Assembly: GCF_017916255.1 (NCBI RefSeq)
Contig: NZ_CP072827.1
Location: 6,907,501-6,971,500 of the forward strand
Direction: 5' to 3'
Source of the DNA: Streptomyces mobaraensis NBRC 13819 = DSM 40847
Lineage (GTDB): Bacteria; Actinomycetota; Actinomycetes; Streptomycetales; Streptomycetaceae
Length of the DNA: 64,000 nt
Position 1 is the stretch's first letter. Each line of letters opens with the position of its first letter. Below are positions 17,239 through 27,000 of the stretch, in pieces. The notes under the pieces were generated by a model. That model was not told the origin of the DNA. It searched no databases and saw only the letters and a list, made by a program, of their open reading frames with translations. Position numbers and translations under genes: made by a program.

Positions 17239-18361
17239 GGGCGGTGGTGAGGTGCCGGCGCAGGAGGCGGCCGAGGGGGCGGTCGACGAGGCGGTTCAGC
17301 GCGGCGGCCAACAGCAGCGAGAGGACGAGCCCGAGGCCGATCGAAGGGAGCAGGCCGAGGCCGGGGACCGTTGAGAGGATGCCGCGGGTGAGGGGTATGC
17401 CCAGGCTCTGGTGGACCAGGTAGAAGGGGTAGGTCAGGGCGCCGGCGTAGATCAGGGGGCGCCACCGGAGGTGCCGCAGCGGTCCGGGGCCGGCCAGGGC
17501 GAGCAGGGCGAGGAAGCCGGTGAGGGCGGCCGCGCTGACCGTCCAACTGGTGCCGGGGTGTGTGCTGACGCGGTCGTCCAGGACGGTCAGGGTGTAACAC
17601 CAGGCGAAGCCGGCCAGGAGCCACAGGAGCAGGTTGGGCCCGAAGCGGTGCATCAGGTAGAGCGCGATGCCGGCCACGAAGAGCCCGGCGTACCGGCCGA
17701 GCAGGAGTTCGTCGAGGACGGTGGAATGCAGTTCGCGGCCGAAGGACGCCAGGACGAGCCAGAGGAAACCGAAGGCTATGGCGCGCCGGTAGGTCAGGCC
17801 GATGAGCAGCAGCGCTCCCATGAGGAGGTAGAAGCGGGCTTCCACCCACAGCGTCCAGGCGACGCCGGCGGTGAGATCCAGGCCGAGCGGGCTGGGGATC
17901 ATGGTCAGGTTGCCCAGGGTGGTGCGCAGGTCCGTGGGCGCTCCTGACCGCTGTCCGGCGAGCACGGTGACCGTACCGGCGGCGACGATGATCAGGACGA
18001 CGGCCCAGTACAGCGGGAAGAGCCGGGCGATACGGGAGACGGCGAACTGCGCCGGGGTGCGGCCCCAGCAGCTCATGCAGACGACGAAGCCGCTGATCAG
18101 GAAGAACGCCTCGACGCCGAGCCAGCCGTAGCCGCTGATCGCGTGCAGCAGGGGTGCTTCACGCGGGAGGTCGTGGGCCTCGCCCCAGAAGCGGGGTGTC
18201 GGGGTGCCGAGGTAGTGGTAGGCGGCCACGGCCGCGGCGGCGAGCAGTCGCAGCCCGTCGACCGCGGCCAGGCGCCCGCCACCGGCCGATGCGGGGGATG
18301 TTCGCTGCCCGGCGGCCCGGAACAGGCCGCGGGCAGCTCGGGTGGGTACGGAGAGGGGCAT
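17165..18361 (-). CDS. Acyltransferase 3 (OafA/YrhL-type) membrane protein
   Basis: 398 residues with about ten hydrophobic helices. The family's landmarks are present: VDGLRLLAAAAVAAYH near the N-terminus with the conserved His, GVEAFFLISGFVVCM, SRIARLFPLYW, and the late YPFYLVHQSLGIPL. These enzymes move acyl groups onto exported sugars, cell-wall polymers or antibiotics at the cytoplasmic membrane. The start at 18361 has AGGA 6 bases upstream. It stands alone, and the gene after it on the same strand is a decayed region, so no pathway is indicated. Confidence 0.87.
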   Translation of the reverse strand: MPLSVPTRAARGLFRAAGQRTSPASAGGGRLAAVDGLRLLAAAAVAAYHYLGTPTPRFWGEAHDLPREAPLLHAISGYGWLGVEAFFLISGFVVCMSCWGRTPAQFAVSRIARLFPLYWAVVLIIVAAGTVTVLAGQRSGAPTDLRTTLGNLTMIPSPLGLDLTAGVAWTLWVEARFYLLMGALLLIGLTYRRAIAFGFLWLVLASFGRELHSTVLDELLLGRYAGLFVAGIALYLMHRFGPNLLLWLLAGFAWCYTLTVLDDRVSTHPGTSWTVSAAALTGFLALLALAGPGPLRHLRWRPLIYAGALTYPFYLVHQSLGIPLTRGILSTVPGLGLLPSIGLGLVLSLLLAAALNRLVDRPLGRLLRRHLTTALNPRHTHPNRPARPIAPRPSPEEG

Positions 18362-18512
18362 GGAAAGTCCTGTGGCCGGGCGGCCGATCGACGAAGGCCG
18401 GCTGTAGGGGAAGAGAGAGGGGGCTTCCTGATGGCCGGGCGACAGCGGAAGGCGGGGCGGCCGGTTCGTCACGGCCCGCCCCATCGCGTCCCGGCGGTTC
18501 GGCGCCCTGTGC

Positions 18513-19412
18513 TCAGGTGGGGGTCACCGTGCCGGAACCCCCGCCACGCCATAGCCGCAGGGCCGGGGCGGCGACGGCGAGGGCACCGAGGAGCGCCAGG
18601 ATCTCCTCGCTGTCCACCCATCCGGTGAAGTGCATCGTCAAGACGAACGGCGCTGCCGAGCAGGCGAGTTGCGGGGTGGTGCGGATGGCGGCGAAGGCCC
18701 GGCGCCCCGCCAGGGACAGGGCCGCGGCCATCGGAACGCCGAACAGCCAGGGGAAACGGCCGACTCCGGGCGGGTTGATGACGGCGACCGCGGCCACGAG
18801 GAGAACGGCCCACGCCGTCAGCGCGAGCATGCCCGCCAGGCCGCGCACCCGCCGGGCCGGGCGCAGGTCGGGTGGGCAGGCCAGCGGCAGCGCGGCGACC
18901 AGGACCGGCGTGAGCAGGAACCCCGCGAGGTCCCACCGTGTTCCGGGCGGCAGGGGCCAGATCCAGAAGAGGAAGGTCGCAGAGCTGCCCACCGCCCCGG
19001 CGACCGCGCACAGCAGCCCGGGGAGGTGCCGTCCCGCGAGCGCGACCACCGCTCCGATCAAGGTCAGCAGGTGACAGCCGTTCGTGAGCGTCGGGAACGT
19101 CCCGAAGTCGTCGGCGGTGCCCGCGGTGTGCATGGCGTACCAGTCGGCGGCGGACACGATGAGGTTGAAGGCGGCGTAGGTGGCCGTCGCGGCCAGGGCG
19201 AAGGGGGCGGTGACGGCGGCGAGCCGTCCGCCCGGGTGCGCGGAGCCGAGGCCGAGGCGCAGTCGCACGGCGTGCGCGGCGATGTCGGCGGCCTCACGCA
19301 GACGGGCCCGTCGGCCCGCTCCCTCGGTCGCTTCCCGGTAGGACTCGGCTATCTCGTCGCCGAAGGCGCGGCGGAAGCCGGCCGGATACAGGCGCAGCAG
19401 CACGGGGTTCAC
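18513..19412 (-). CDS. Multi-pass membrane protein co-transcribed with a PadR regulator
   Basis: 299 residues. A cytoplasmic N-terminus (LRLYPAGFRRAFGDEIAESYREA) resembles the leader of permease-like proteins found with PadR regulators in actinobacteria. Seven or so hydrophobic helices follow. The GTG at 19412 overlaps the PadR stop codon (GTGA), so the two are one operon with coupled translation. Substrate and role unknown; the pairing suggests an envelope-stress or drug-response module. Confidence 0.75.
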   Translation of the reverse strand: MNPVLLRLYPAGFRRAFGDEIAESYREATEGAGRRARLREAADIAAHAVRLRLGLGSAHPGGRLAAVTAPFALAATATYAAFNLIVSAADWYAMHTAGTADDFGTFPTLTNGCHLLTLIGAVVALAGRHLPGLLCAVAGAVGSSATFLFWIWPLPPGTRWDLAGFLLTPVLVAALPLACPPDLRPARRVRGLAGMLALTAWAVLLVAAVAVINPPGVGRFPWLFGVPMAAALSLAGRRAFAAIRTTPQLACSAAPFVLTMHFTGWVDSEEILALLGALAVAAPALRLWRGGGSGTVTPT

Positions 19413-19747
19413 GCGGTGGCCGCCTTGCCGGTGACACCCAGGCGCCGAGTGGCCTCGCGCGCGGTGGCCGCGATCCGCTCGGCCTCGGTGGCCAGGGCCG
19501 CACGGCCGGGATCGGTCAAGGTGTAGGTGCGCCGCAGCCGGCTGTCGACGACCTCCTCCTTGTGCACCTGGACCAGCCCCTGCTGCAGCAGGCGCTCCAG
19601 CGCCCCGTACAGCGTGCCGGTCCGCATCTTCACCCGTCCGCCGGAGATCGACTCCACCTCGCGCGCGATCGCGTAGCCGTGCCGGGGCTCGTCGGCGAGG
19701 GCGGTGAGGAGGAGCAGGGTCGGTTCCTGCATCGCACGGTCAGTCAT
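19409..19747 (-). CDS. PadR-family transcriptional regulator
   Basis: 112 residues. The winged helix is unmistakable: LLLLTALADEPRHGYAIAREVES, then RTGTLYGALERLLQQGLV and RLRRTYTLTDPGRAAL. Start at MTDRAM (19747); an upstream ATG at 19765 would place the operator inside the gene. PadR proteins repress their own operons and release on binding a ligand. It is followed by the membrane protein gene with a 4-base overlap. Confidence 0.9.
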   Translation of the reverse strand: MTDRAMQEPTLLLLTALADEPRHGYAIAREVESISGGRVKMRTGTLYGALERLLQQGLVQVHKEEVVDSRLRRTYTLTDPGRAALATEAERIAATAREATRRLGVTGKAATA

Positions 19748-19755
19748 GCCGCCAC

Positions 19756-19778
19756 CATATGTCACTCACCGGCATATG
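19756..19778. promoter_or_regulatory. Probable PadR operator
   Basis: CATATG is repeated as an inverted pair with 11 bases between (19756-19761 and 19773-19778), directly upstream of the PadR start. The sequence is A/T-rich in a GC-rich surrounding. PadR sites of the ATAT-N-ATAT type fit this form. Confidence 0.6.
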
Positions 19779-19862
19779 ATGAAAACCGTCCGGCTCAAGA
19801 AGGACAAGAGGGGCGAAGTCGGCGATCTGGTCGATATCGCGATCCGGACCGGGCCAATGGAC

Positions 19863-20051
19863 TCAGACGACGCAGATGAGCCTGAAGAGGGTGAGGAGGC
19901 ATGGGTGCCGGCCGGGCCCGGACGAGGTGGCGGCGGGCCGGGCGTGTGCGCGCAGCCCGCCGAGACCGGGCACACCGGCGGCCCGCACGGGTGTGGCGAG
20001 CAGGGCGGCGGTCGCGGCGATCCCGAGCAGGACGGCGACGGCGCCGCGCAT
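19863..20051 (-). CDS. Possible small secreted protein, 62 residues
   Basis: The frame from ATG 20051 has GAGGGG 7 bases upstream. It opens with a good signal peptide: MRGAVAVLLGIAATAALLATPVRA, then a short mature part of about 38 residues with two cysteines (HPCLLTLFRLICVV at the end). Nothing is recognised in the mature part. Too short for homology to be judged by eye. Confidence 0.4.
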   Translation of the reverse strand: MRGAVAVLLGIAATAALLATPVRAAGVPGLGGLRAHARPAATSSGPGRHPCLLTLFRLICVV

Positions 20052-20179
20052 GAACAGCCCCCTCACAGCGGGCGGTTGCGGATACGCCGAACGTTCCCGG
20101 GCCGGTCCTCGCCATGCGCTTCTTCACCCGTACGGGAGGGAGGGGAACGCGCGTCCGGTGGCGCGTTCCCCGGGAGCGG

Positions 20180-21037
20180 CTAGTCGGCGGGTTTGCGCAC
20201 CGGCTCGGCCCCGGTCTCCATGAGGAAGTCGACGAGCAGGCGGGCGAGTCGCTCCGGCTGGTCCTCGGGGATCAGGGTGGACGAGTCCTCGATCTCCACC
20301 AGCCGCCCCCGCGGGTAGAGTTCCGCCAGCCGAGGGCCGTGTTCGCGGGGCATCAGCCGGTCCTCGGTGGCCCAGACGACCAGCACCGGGCGGTCGAACG
20401 CGCGGAGCCGCTCGCTCCAGCGGAGCAGGGTGCCGCGGTCGGGCGCCGACGTGGCGAACTTGGCGAAGTCCCGGCGGATCTCCTTGCTCCGGGACGCGGG
20501 CCCGAACCAGTCGGCGACGAGTTCCGGCGGGAGCCCGCGCCGGCTCATCCCGCCGTAGCCCCTGGGGTGGTCGCGGAAGGCCGGGACGCTCATCAGCCGG
20601 GTCAGCAGCCGGACGCCCCCGGGCAGGCGGCATACCGTCGACAGCGCCTTGGCCGGTCCCGGCGGGAAGTTGTCGAACGCCTCGCACGCCACCAGCACCA
20701 GACGCCCCAGGCGTCCGGCCCGTCCCTCCGTGATCATGAACTGGCCGCCACCCCAGTCGTTGAGCACCAGCGTCACGTCGTCCAGGTCCAGCCGCTCCAT
20801 GAACTCGTCGAGCAGCCGAGCGATGCCGGTGTGCGAGAGGTCGGCGTTCGGGCGCATCGGTCTGCGGTGGCCCCCGAGGGGCAGGGTGGGAAGGACGCAG
20901 CGGTAGCCGTCCAGCAGCGGCACCACCTTGCGCCACTGCCTGCCGTCCATCGGCAGCCCGTGGGTCAGTACCAGTACCGGCCCGTCGCCACCGGTGTCCT
21001 CGTACTCGATCGTTCCGGAAGAGAGTTCGATCAGCAA
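20180..21037 (-). CDS. Alpha/beta-fold hydrolase with Asp nucleophile and no catalytic His at the usual place
   Basis: 285 residues. HGLPMDGRQW gives the oxyanion region, NDWGGGQF gives a nucleophile elbow with Asp as in haloalkane dehalogenases and epoxide hydrolases, and VVWATEDRLMP gives the acid. Where the family has a histidine (gagHxxxEdxP), this protein reads EDSSTLIPEDQPE. Either the base comes from elsewhere or it is a binding protein. A TTG start at 21037 is used because GGGGGTGGGAC lies just upstream and no ATG or GTG is available. It follows the FprA gene by 30 bp on the same strand and may be co-transcribed. Confidence 0.8.
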   Translation of the reverse strand: MLIELSSGTIEYEDTGGDGPVLVLTHGLPMDGRQWRKVVPLLDGYRCVLPTLPLGGHRRPMRPNADLSHTGIARLLDEFMERLDLDDVTLVLNDWGGGQFMITEGRAGRLGRLVLVACEAFDNFPPGPAKALSTVCRLPGGVRLLTRLMSVPAFRDHPRGYGGMSRRGLPPELVADWFGPASRSKEIRRDFAKFATSAPDRGTLLRWSERLRAFDRPVLVVWATEDRLMPREHGPRLAELYPRGRLVEIEDSSTLIPEDQPERLARLLVDFLMETGAEPVRKPAD

Positions 21038-21067
21038 CGTCCCACCCCCACACGGTGATTGGCGTCC

Positions 21068-22459
<1,392 letters not shown>

Positions 22460-22574
22460 GGAGGTTCTCTCCTTCCGGCGGCTGCGTCCAGCATCCCACC
22501 GGTGCCCGCGCGCGGCAGCCCCTTGAGCGCCGCTCGTGCACCGCAGGGCGCTCCCGGCGCCGGTCGCGCCCCTG

Positions 22575-23192
22575 TCACACGCCGGGCGGGGGCGGCTGCG
22601 CGCCGGGCGGGCGGCCGAGCCGCCAGTCCAGCCCGTACCGCTGGAACAGCTCCGACCTGAGCCGCTCCGCCGGCATCGGCGCCCCCGGCAGCAGGATCGC
22701 CACCACCGCGCCCATCATCAGCGCCCGCAGCAGCCGGTAGTCCGTCTCCGGGTCGGCGGACCCGTACCGCTCGACCGTGTCGCGGAGCAGGGCCGCGAGC
22801 CGCTGCTGCTCCGGGCACTGGATGAAGCCCTCCGACTGGAGGATGCCCGCCATGTGCGTACGCATCAGCCGCGGCCGGTCCCGGGCCAGGCCCAGCACCG
22901 CGTCGATGGCGCGCGCCAGTCGCTCCCGCCCGTCCTGGCTCACCGGCTCGCGCTCCAGCGCCGCCGCGAGCTCCATGTGCATCAGCCGGTGCACCGCCGA
23001 CTGCAGCAACTGCCGTTTACCGGGGAAGTAATACGAGACGAGCCCCCGCGCGGCGCCGGCCCGGCAGGCGATGTCCGCGAGGGTCGTCGCCTCGTAACCG
23101 CGTTCGTCTATCAGCTCGACGGTTGCCTGGAGGAGCCGCTCGCGCGACCTGCGGCGCAACTCCTCATTGACCGACGCACTGCGGGGCGACAT
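22575..23192 (-). CDS. TetR-family transcriptional regulator
   Basis: 205 residues. HTH: TTLADIACRAGAARGLVSYYFPGKRQLL. The ATG at 23192 has AGGAG 7 bases upstream, and a TATATT -10-like box with a perfect 13-bp palindrome lies in the leader, so it is probably autoregulated. Regulated neighbours could be the FprA and hydrolase genes downstream or the poorly supported frame diverging at 23279. Confidence 0.9.
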   Translation of the reverse strand: MSPRSASVNEELRRRSRERLLQATVELIDERGYEATTLADIACRAGAARGLVSYYFPGKRQLLQSAVHRLMHMELAAALEREPVSQDGRERLARAIDAVLGLARDRPRLMRTHMAGILQSEGFIQCPEQQRLAALLRDTVERYGSADPETDYRLLRALMMGAVVAILLPGAPMPAERLRSELFQRYGLDWRLGRPPGAQPPPPGV

Positions 23193-23212
23193 GCTGTAAC
23201 TCCTGCGTTGAC

Positions 23213-23225
23213 TGGCTCCGAGCCA
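23213..23225. promoter_or_regulatory. Probable operator of the adjacent TetR regulator
   Basis: TGGCTC-C-GAGCCA is a perfect palindrome between a TATATT box and the TetR start codon. Position just downstream of the -10 box is ideal for repression. Confidence 0.6.
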
Positions 23226-23278
23226 ATATACTCAGGAGCATACCGGTCGATTGCCCCGCTGAGCAGGGAGAACCCGGT

Positions 23279-24079
23279 ATGACCGCTGATTCGGGCGACG
23301 CGGGGGATCGCCCGAATCAGCGGCTTCCGCGTGCACGGCCGCGCTGCCGCGCGGGGCGCGCGCACGGCGGTGAGCGGCCCGGCAAGGGCGCCGCACCGGC
23401 CGGGCCCCCGCCGCCGCCAGGCCGTTTCCCACTCCGGTGCCCGCCACGGGTCGCCGCGGCGAACGGCCGGCCGCGTACCTGGTGGGGCGGCCCGTCCGGC
23501 GGCACGCTCCGTTCCAGCGGGTACGAGCCGGAGGCCCCGGAGGGCTGCGACGGCGACTCCGACGACGGATACGAGGACGGGGAAGAGCCGTCCGCCCGCC
23601 GGCCGGAAACACCGGCCTGCCCCGGCTGCGGCCGGCCGTGCGAACCCCGCCCGACGGACACCGGGCACTGGATCCTGCTGCTCGAACCGGGGACGGAAAC
23701 GGTCGCCCAAGTGACCGGGGCACGGCGCCGGTTCGACGCGGACGACGGCAGGGCGGTCGCCCACGGACGCGGCGTGCGGGCACGGCCGGGCGCATGCGGG
23801 GTCGCCCCCCCGGCCCGTCCGCGCCGCCCGGGAGTTCTCACCCCACGGGAGACCACCGCGCACCGCGCTCTGGTGCCGCACCGGACGACGGTCGGCCCGG
23901 GTGCGGTGGGTGGTCGTCCGTCGGGGGCGGCGGCGGGGTGCCGGTCGCCCGGTCACCGTCCCCGTCCTCGCCGAGCAGTCGTGGCGCGAGTGCGGCGGCG
24001 AAGGTCGCGGCGGCCGAGGTGCCGAGGACGGTGCCCCAGGCCACCGGGCCCAGCGGGCAGCAGCCGAAGAAGTGGCTGA
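23279..24079 (+). CDS. Uncertain protein with a CxxC zinc-ribbon-like segment (DUF6083-like?)
   Basis: The ATG at 23279 follows AGGGAG by 9 bases and diverges from the TetR gene. Around residues 115 to 170 the translation reads CPGCGRPCE, then GHWILLLEPGTE, which resembles the DUF6083 pattern of small Streptomyces proteins (two Cys pairs, then a HWxLLEPG-like strand). The rest is arginine-rich. Against it: a perfect 16-bp hairpin fills codons 2 to 15, and the last 240 bp run antisense to the end of the P-type ATPase gene. Possibly a shorter real gene lies within. Confidence 0.3.
   Translation: MTADSGDAGDRPNQRLPRARPRCRAGRAHGGERPGKGAAPAGPPPPPGRFPLRCPPRVAAANGRPRTWWGGPSGGTLRSSGYEPEAPEGCDGDSDDGYEDGEEPSARRPETPACPGCGRPCEPRPTDTGHWILLLEPGTETVAQVTGARRRFDADDGRAVAHGRGVRARPGACGVAPPARPRRPGVLTPRETTAHRALVPHRTTVGPGAVGGRPSGAAAGCRSPGHRPRPRRAVVARVRRRRSRRPRCRGRCPRPPGPAGSSRRSG
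23283..23323 (-). terminator. Perfect 16-bp hairpin, probable terminator of the ATPase transcript
   Basis: CCGCTGATTCGGGCGA and TCGCCCGAATCAGCGG form a perfect stem around a 9-base loop. It stands between the 3' end of the P-type ATPase gene and the TetR promoter, where read-through from the right would need stopping. Confidence 0.7.
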
Positions 24080-27000
24080 CGCCCGGGGTCTGCACCACGC
24101 CGACCAGGGCCAGCGCGGACAGCCCGGCCGTGGTCAGGACGAGCGGACTGCGCCAGTCCGTCGTCAGGGTCTGGCCGAGCTGGGTCAGGACCAGGGCGGC
24201 CAGCCCCATGGTGCTCGCGCGCCCGGCCCGGCCGGTGGCGCGCCCGCACTGCCACGCCGCGGCGGCGCCGAGCGCGGTGGCCGTGCCCCGGACGGCCAGG
24301 GCGCGTGCCAGCTCGCGGCCCAGCGGCGCGGGCACCGGGCCCGCGGCCAGGTCGTCGTCCTCCGCCGCGCCGGTGCGGGCGACCGCGATGGCCAGCGCGG
24401 GCAGCATGTCGGTGAGCAGGTTGACCAGCAGGAACTGCCGGGTGCCCAGAGGCGCCCGGCCCGAGAGGGCCGTGCCGAGCACGGTGAACGCGACCTCGCC
24501 CGCGTTGCCCCCGACCAGCACGGCGACCGCGTCCCGGACGCTCCGCCAGAGCGCCCGCCCCTCCAGCAGGGCGGCCACGATGCGGCGCGGATCGGGTTCG
24601 GCGAGGACGAGGTCCGCGGCGGCCCGGGCGGACGTCGACCCGTGCGCGGACAGGCCGATGCCCACGTCCGCGAGCCGGATGGCGGCGGCGTCGTTGATCC
24701 CGTCCCCGGCCATGGCGACCACGCGACCGGCCGACCGCAGGGCGTGCACGATGCCGGCCTTCTGCTCGGGAGAGACGCGCGCGAACACGGTGGCCCCGGC
24801 GACCCGGGCCGTGCGCGCGGGCTCGGGGAGGGTGTCGAGCTGCGGGCCGGTGACCACCTCCCCGGCGGGCACGCCGAGTTCGCGGGCCACGGCGGCGGCC
24901 GTGGCCGGATGGTCACCGGTGATCATGACGACGCGCGTACCGGCCTCCGTCAGCCGCCGGACGGCCTCGGCGGCGCCTGGACGCGGGGTGTCGGCGAGCG
25001 CCAGGAAGCCGAGCAGGGTCAGGTCCCGGACGAGCTCCGTGAGTTCGGGCTCCGCGCCGCCGCCATCGGCGCCGCCGGGTTCGGCCGCGTCGCCCGGGCC
25101 GGTGGCGGCGGTCCGCGCGTCGTCGCCGTCCGGGTCGGTTCCGGCGCGCCCGGCCCCGCCGCCCGGACCGGCGGCGGCCCGGCTCGCTTGGCCCCTGGCC
25201 ATGACGGTGGGCCGGGTCTCGGCGCATCGGGGGGTGGCGAGCTGTGCCCCGCCCTCCGCGCCGGCGGTGGCGGCGTGCCGGCTGCCCACGCCCGCCGCGT
25301 CGGCGGACCGGCCACCGCCGGGCACAGCCGTGCCCGCGAGCCTCGCACCGTCACCCCGCCCCCGCCCCGCCGACGGACCCCGGCCGTCCCCGGCGCCCGC
25401 CGGCCGGGCTTCCGCGACGGCGAGTACCCGGAGCCCGTCCCGGGCGAGCTCCTGCACGGACTCCTGGGCGGCCCGCAGCCGTTCCGCGTCGAGTGGGGCC
25501 GTGGTGCCGTCGCCGGTCGTCACCGTCGCGCAGCGGGCGAGCACCGTCTCGGGGGCGCCCTTGACGACGAGGAGCGGCGTGCCGTCGTCGGTGCCGAGGG
25601 AGGCGGAGTAGCCGCGGGCGGTCTCGAAGGGGAGCTCGGCGGTCAGGCGCCAGGCGGCGTCGGGGGTGCCGTGCGCGGTGGCGGCGTCCAGGACGGCCCG
25701 GTCGGTGGCGTGCGGCGGCGGGCGGTCGGGTACGGGCGGCGGGCAGGCGCGGGCCGCCGTCCGCAGGAGGCGCCGGGCGGCCGGGTTGTCGAGGGGTGGC
25801 GGGTCCTGGCCCGGGAGGGCCACGCGGGTGACGGACAGCCGGCCGCGGGTGAGGGTGCCGGTCTTGTCGAAGCACACCGTGTCCACGCGCCCCAGCGCCT
25901 CCAGGGCCCGCGCCGAGCGGGTGAGGACGCCGTGCCGCGACAGTCGCCGGGCGGCGGCCGACTGGGCGACGGTCGCGACGAGCGGCAGCCCCTCCGGCAC
26001 CGCGGCCACCGCGATGGCAACGCCGGAGGCGACCGCCTGCCGCAGCGGCACGCCGCGCACCAGCCCCAGGAGCGTCACCGCGCCGCCGCCGACGCCGACG
26101 GCGGGCAGCGCGGCCCGGGTCAGGGCGGCGAGGTGGGCCTCGATGCCGGGGGCGGCGGTGGCCTCCCCGACGAGGTCGGCGGCCCGGCCCGCCTCCGTCT
26201 GCGCGCCGGTGGCCGTCACCACCGCGTATCCGGAACCGGCCAGCACCGTGCAGCCCTGGTAGACCATGCAGGACCGGTCGGCGAGGTCGGCGCCGGGGGT
26301 GGCCCGGGTGTCCTTGGGGACGGGCGCGGACTCGCCGGTGAGCGGGGACTCGTCGAGTTCCAGCCGGTCGGCGGCGAGCAGCCGGGCGTCGGCGGGTACG
26401 ACGTCGGTGGGCCCCAGTGCGACGACGTCCCCGGCGCGCAGTTCGTCGGCCGGGACCGTCCGGACGGGCGCCGCGGCCATCGAACGGAGGAGTGCGTCCG
26501 GCGCGGCGCCGGACGGCCCGGGGGACCAGGACAGCCGGTGGGCCGTGGGGCGTTCGGCGAGCAGCAGCCCGCTCAGCGCCCGTTCGGCGCGCAGCCGCTG
26601 CACCCCGCTGATCAGGGCGTTGCCGGTCATCACCCCGCCGACGAGCGCGGAGTCCACCGTCGAGCCGACGGCGACGGAGGCGGCGGCGCCGAGGGTGAGG
26701 ACGGGCGTCAGCGGGTCGCGGAGCTCCTCCCGGACCGCGCCCAGCAGCCGGCCGGGCCCCCGGGCGGCCGCGGTGAGCGGCACGGGACGGCGGGCGGGAC
26801 GCGGCGGGGCGGGCCGGTCGAGACCGTCCGACGCCCGCAGCATGGACAGCGTCTCCCAGGCCCCGAGCGCGTGCCAGGTCCCCCGGACCCGGCCGGGCGG
26901 CAGCGGCCGGCCGGCCACCCGGCGGGCGGCCAGCACGCCGCCCGCCATGGCCAGCAGGGCGGCGCCGTGCACCGGCGAGGTGGCGAGCCCGGTCCGTCCG

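Noticed and set aside
23207..23231. Sigma-70 promoter TTGACT/TATACT on the forward strand
   Set aside because: The two boxes are only 13 bases apart; the stretch is better explained by the TetR palindrome and a reverse-strand -10 box.
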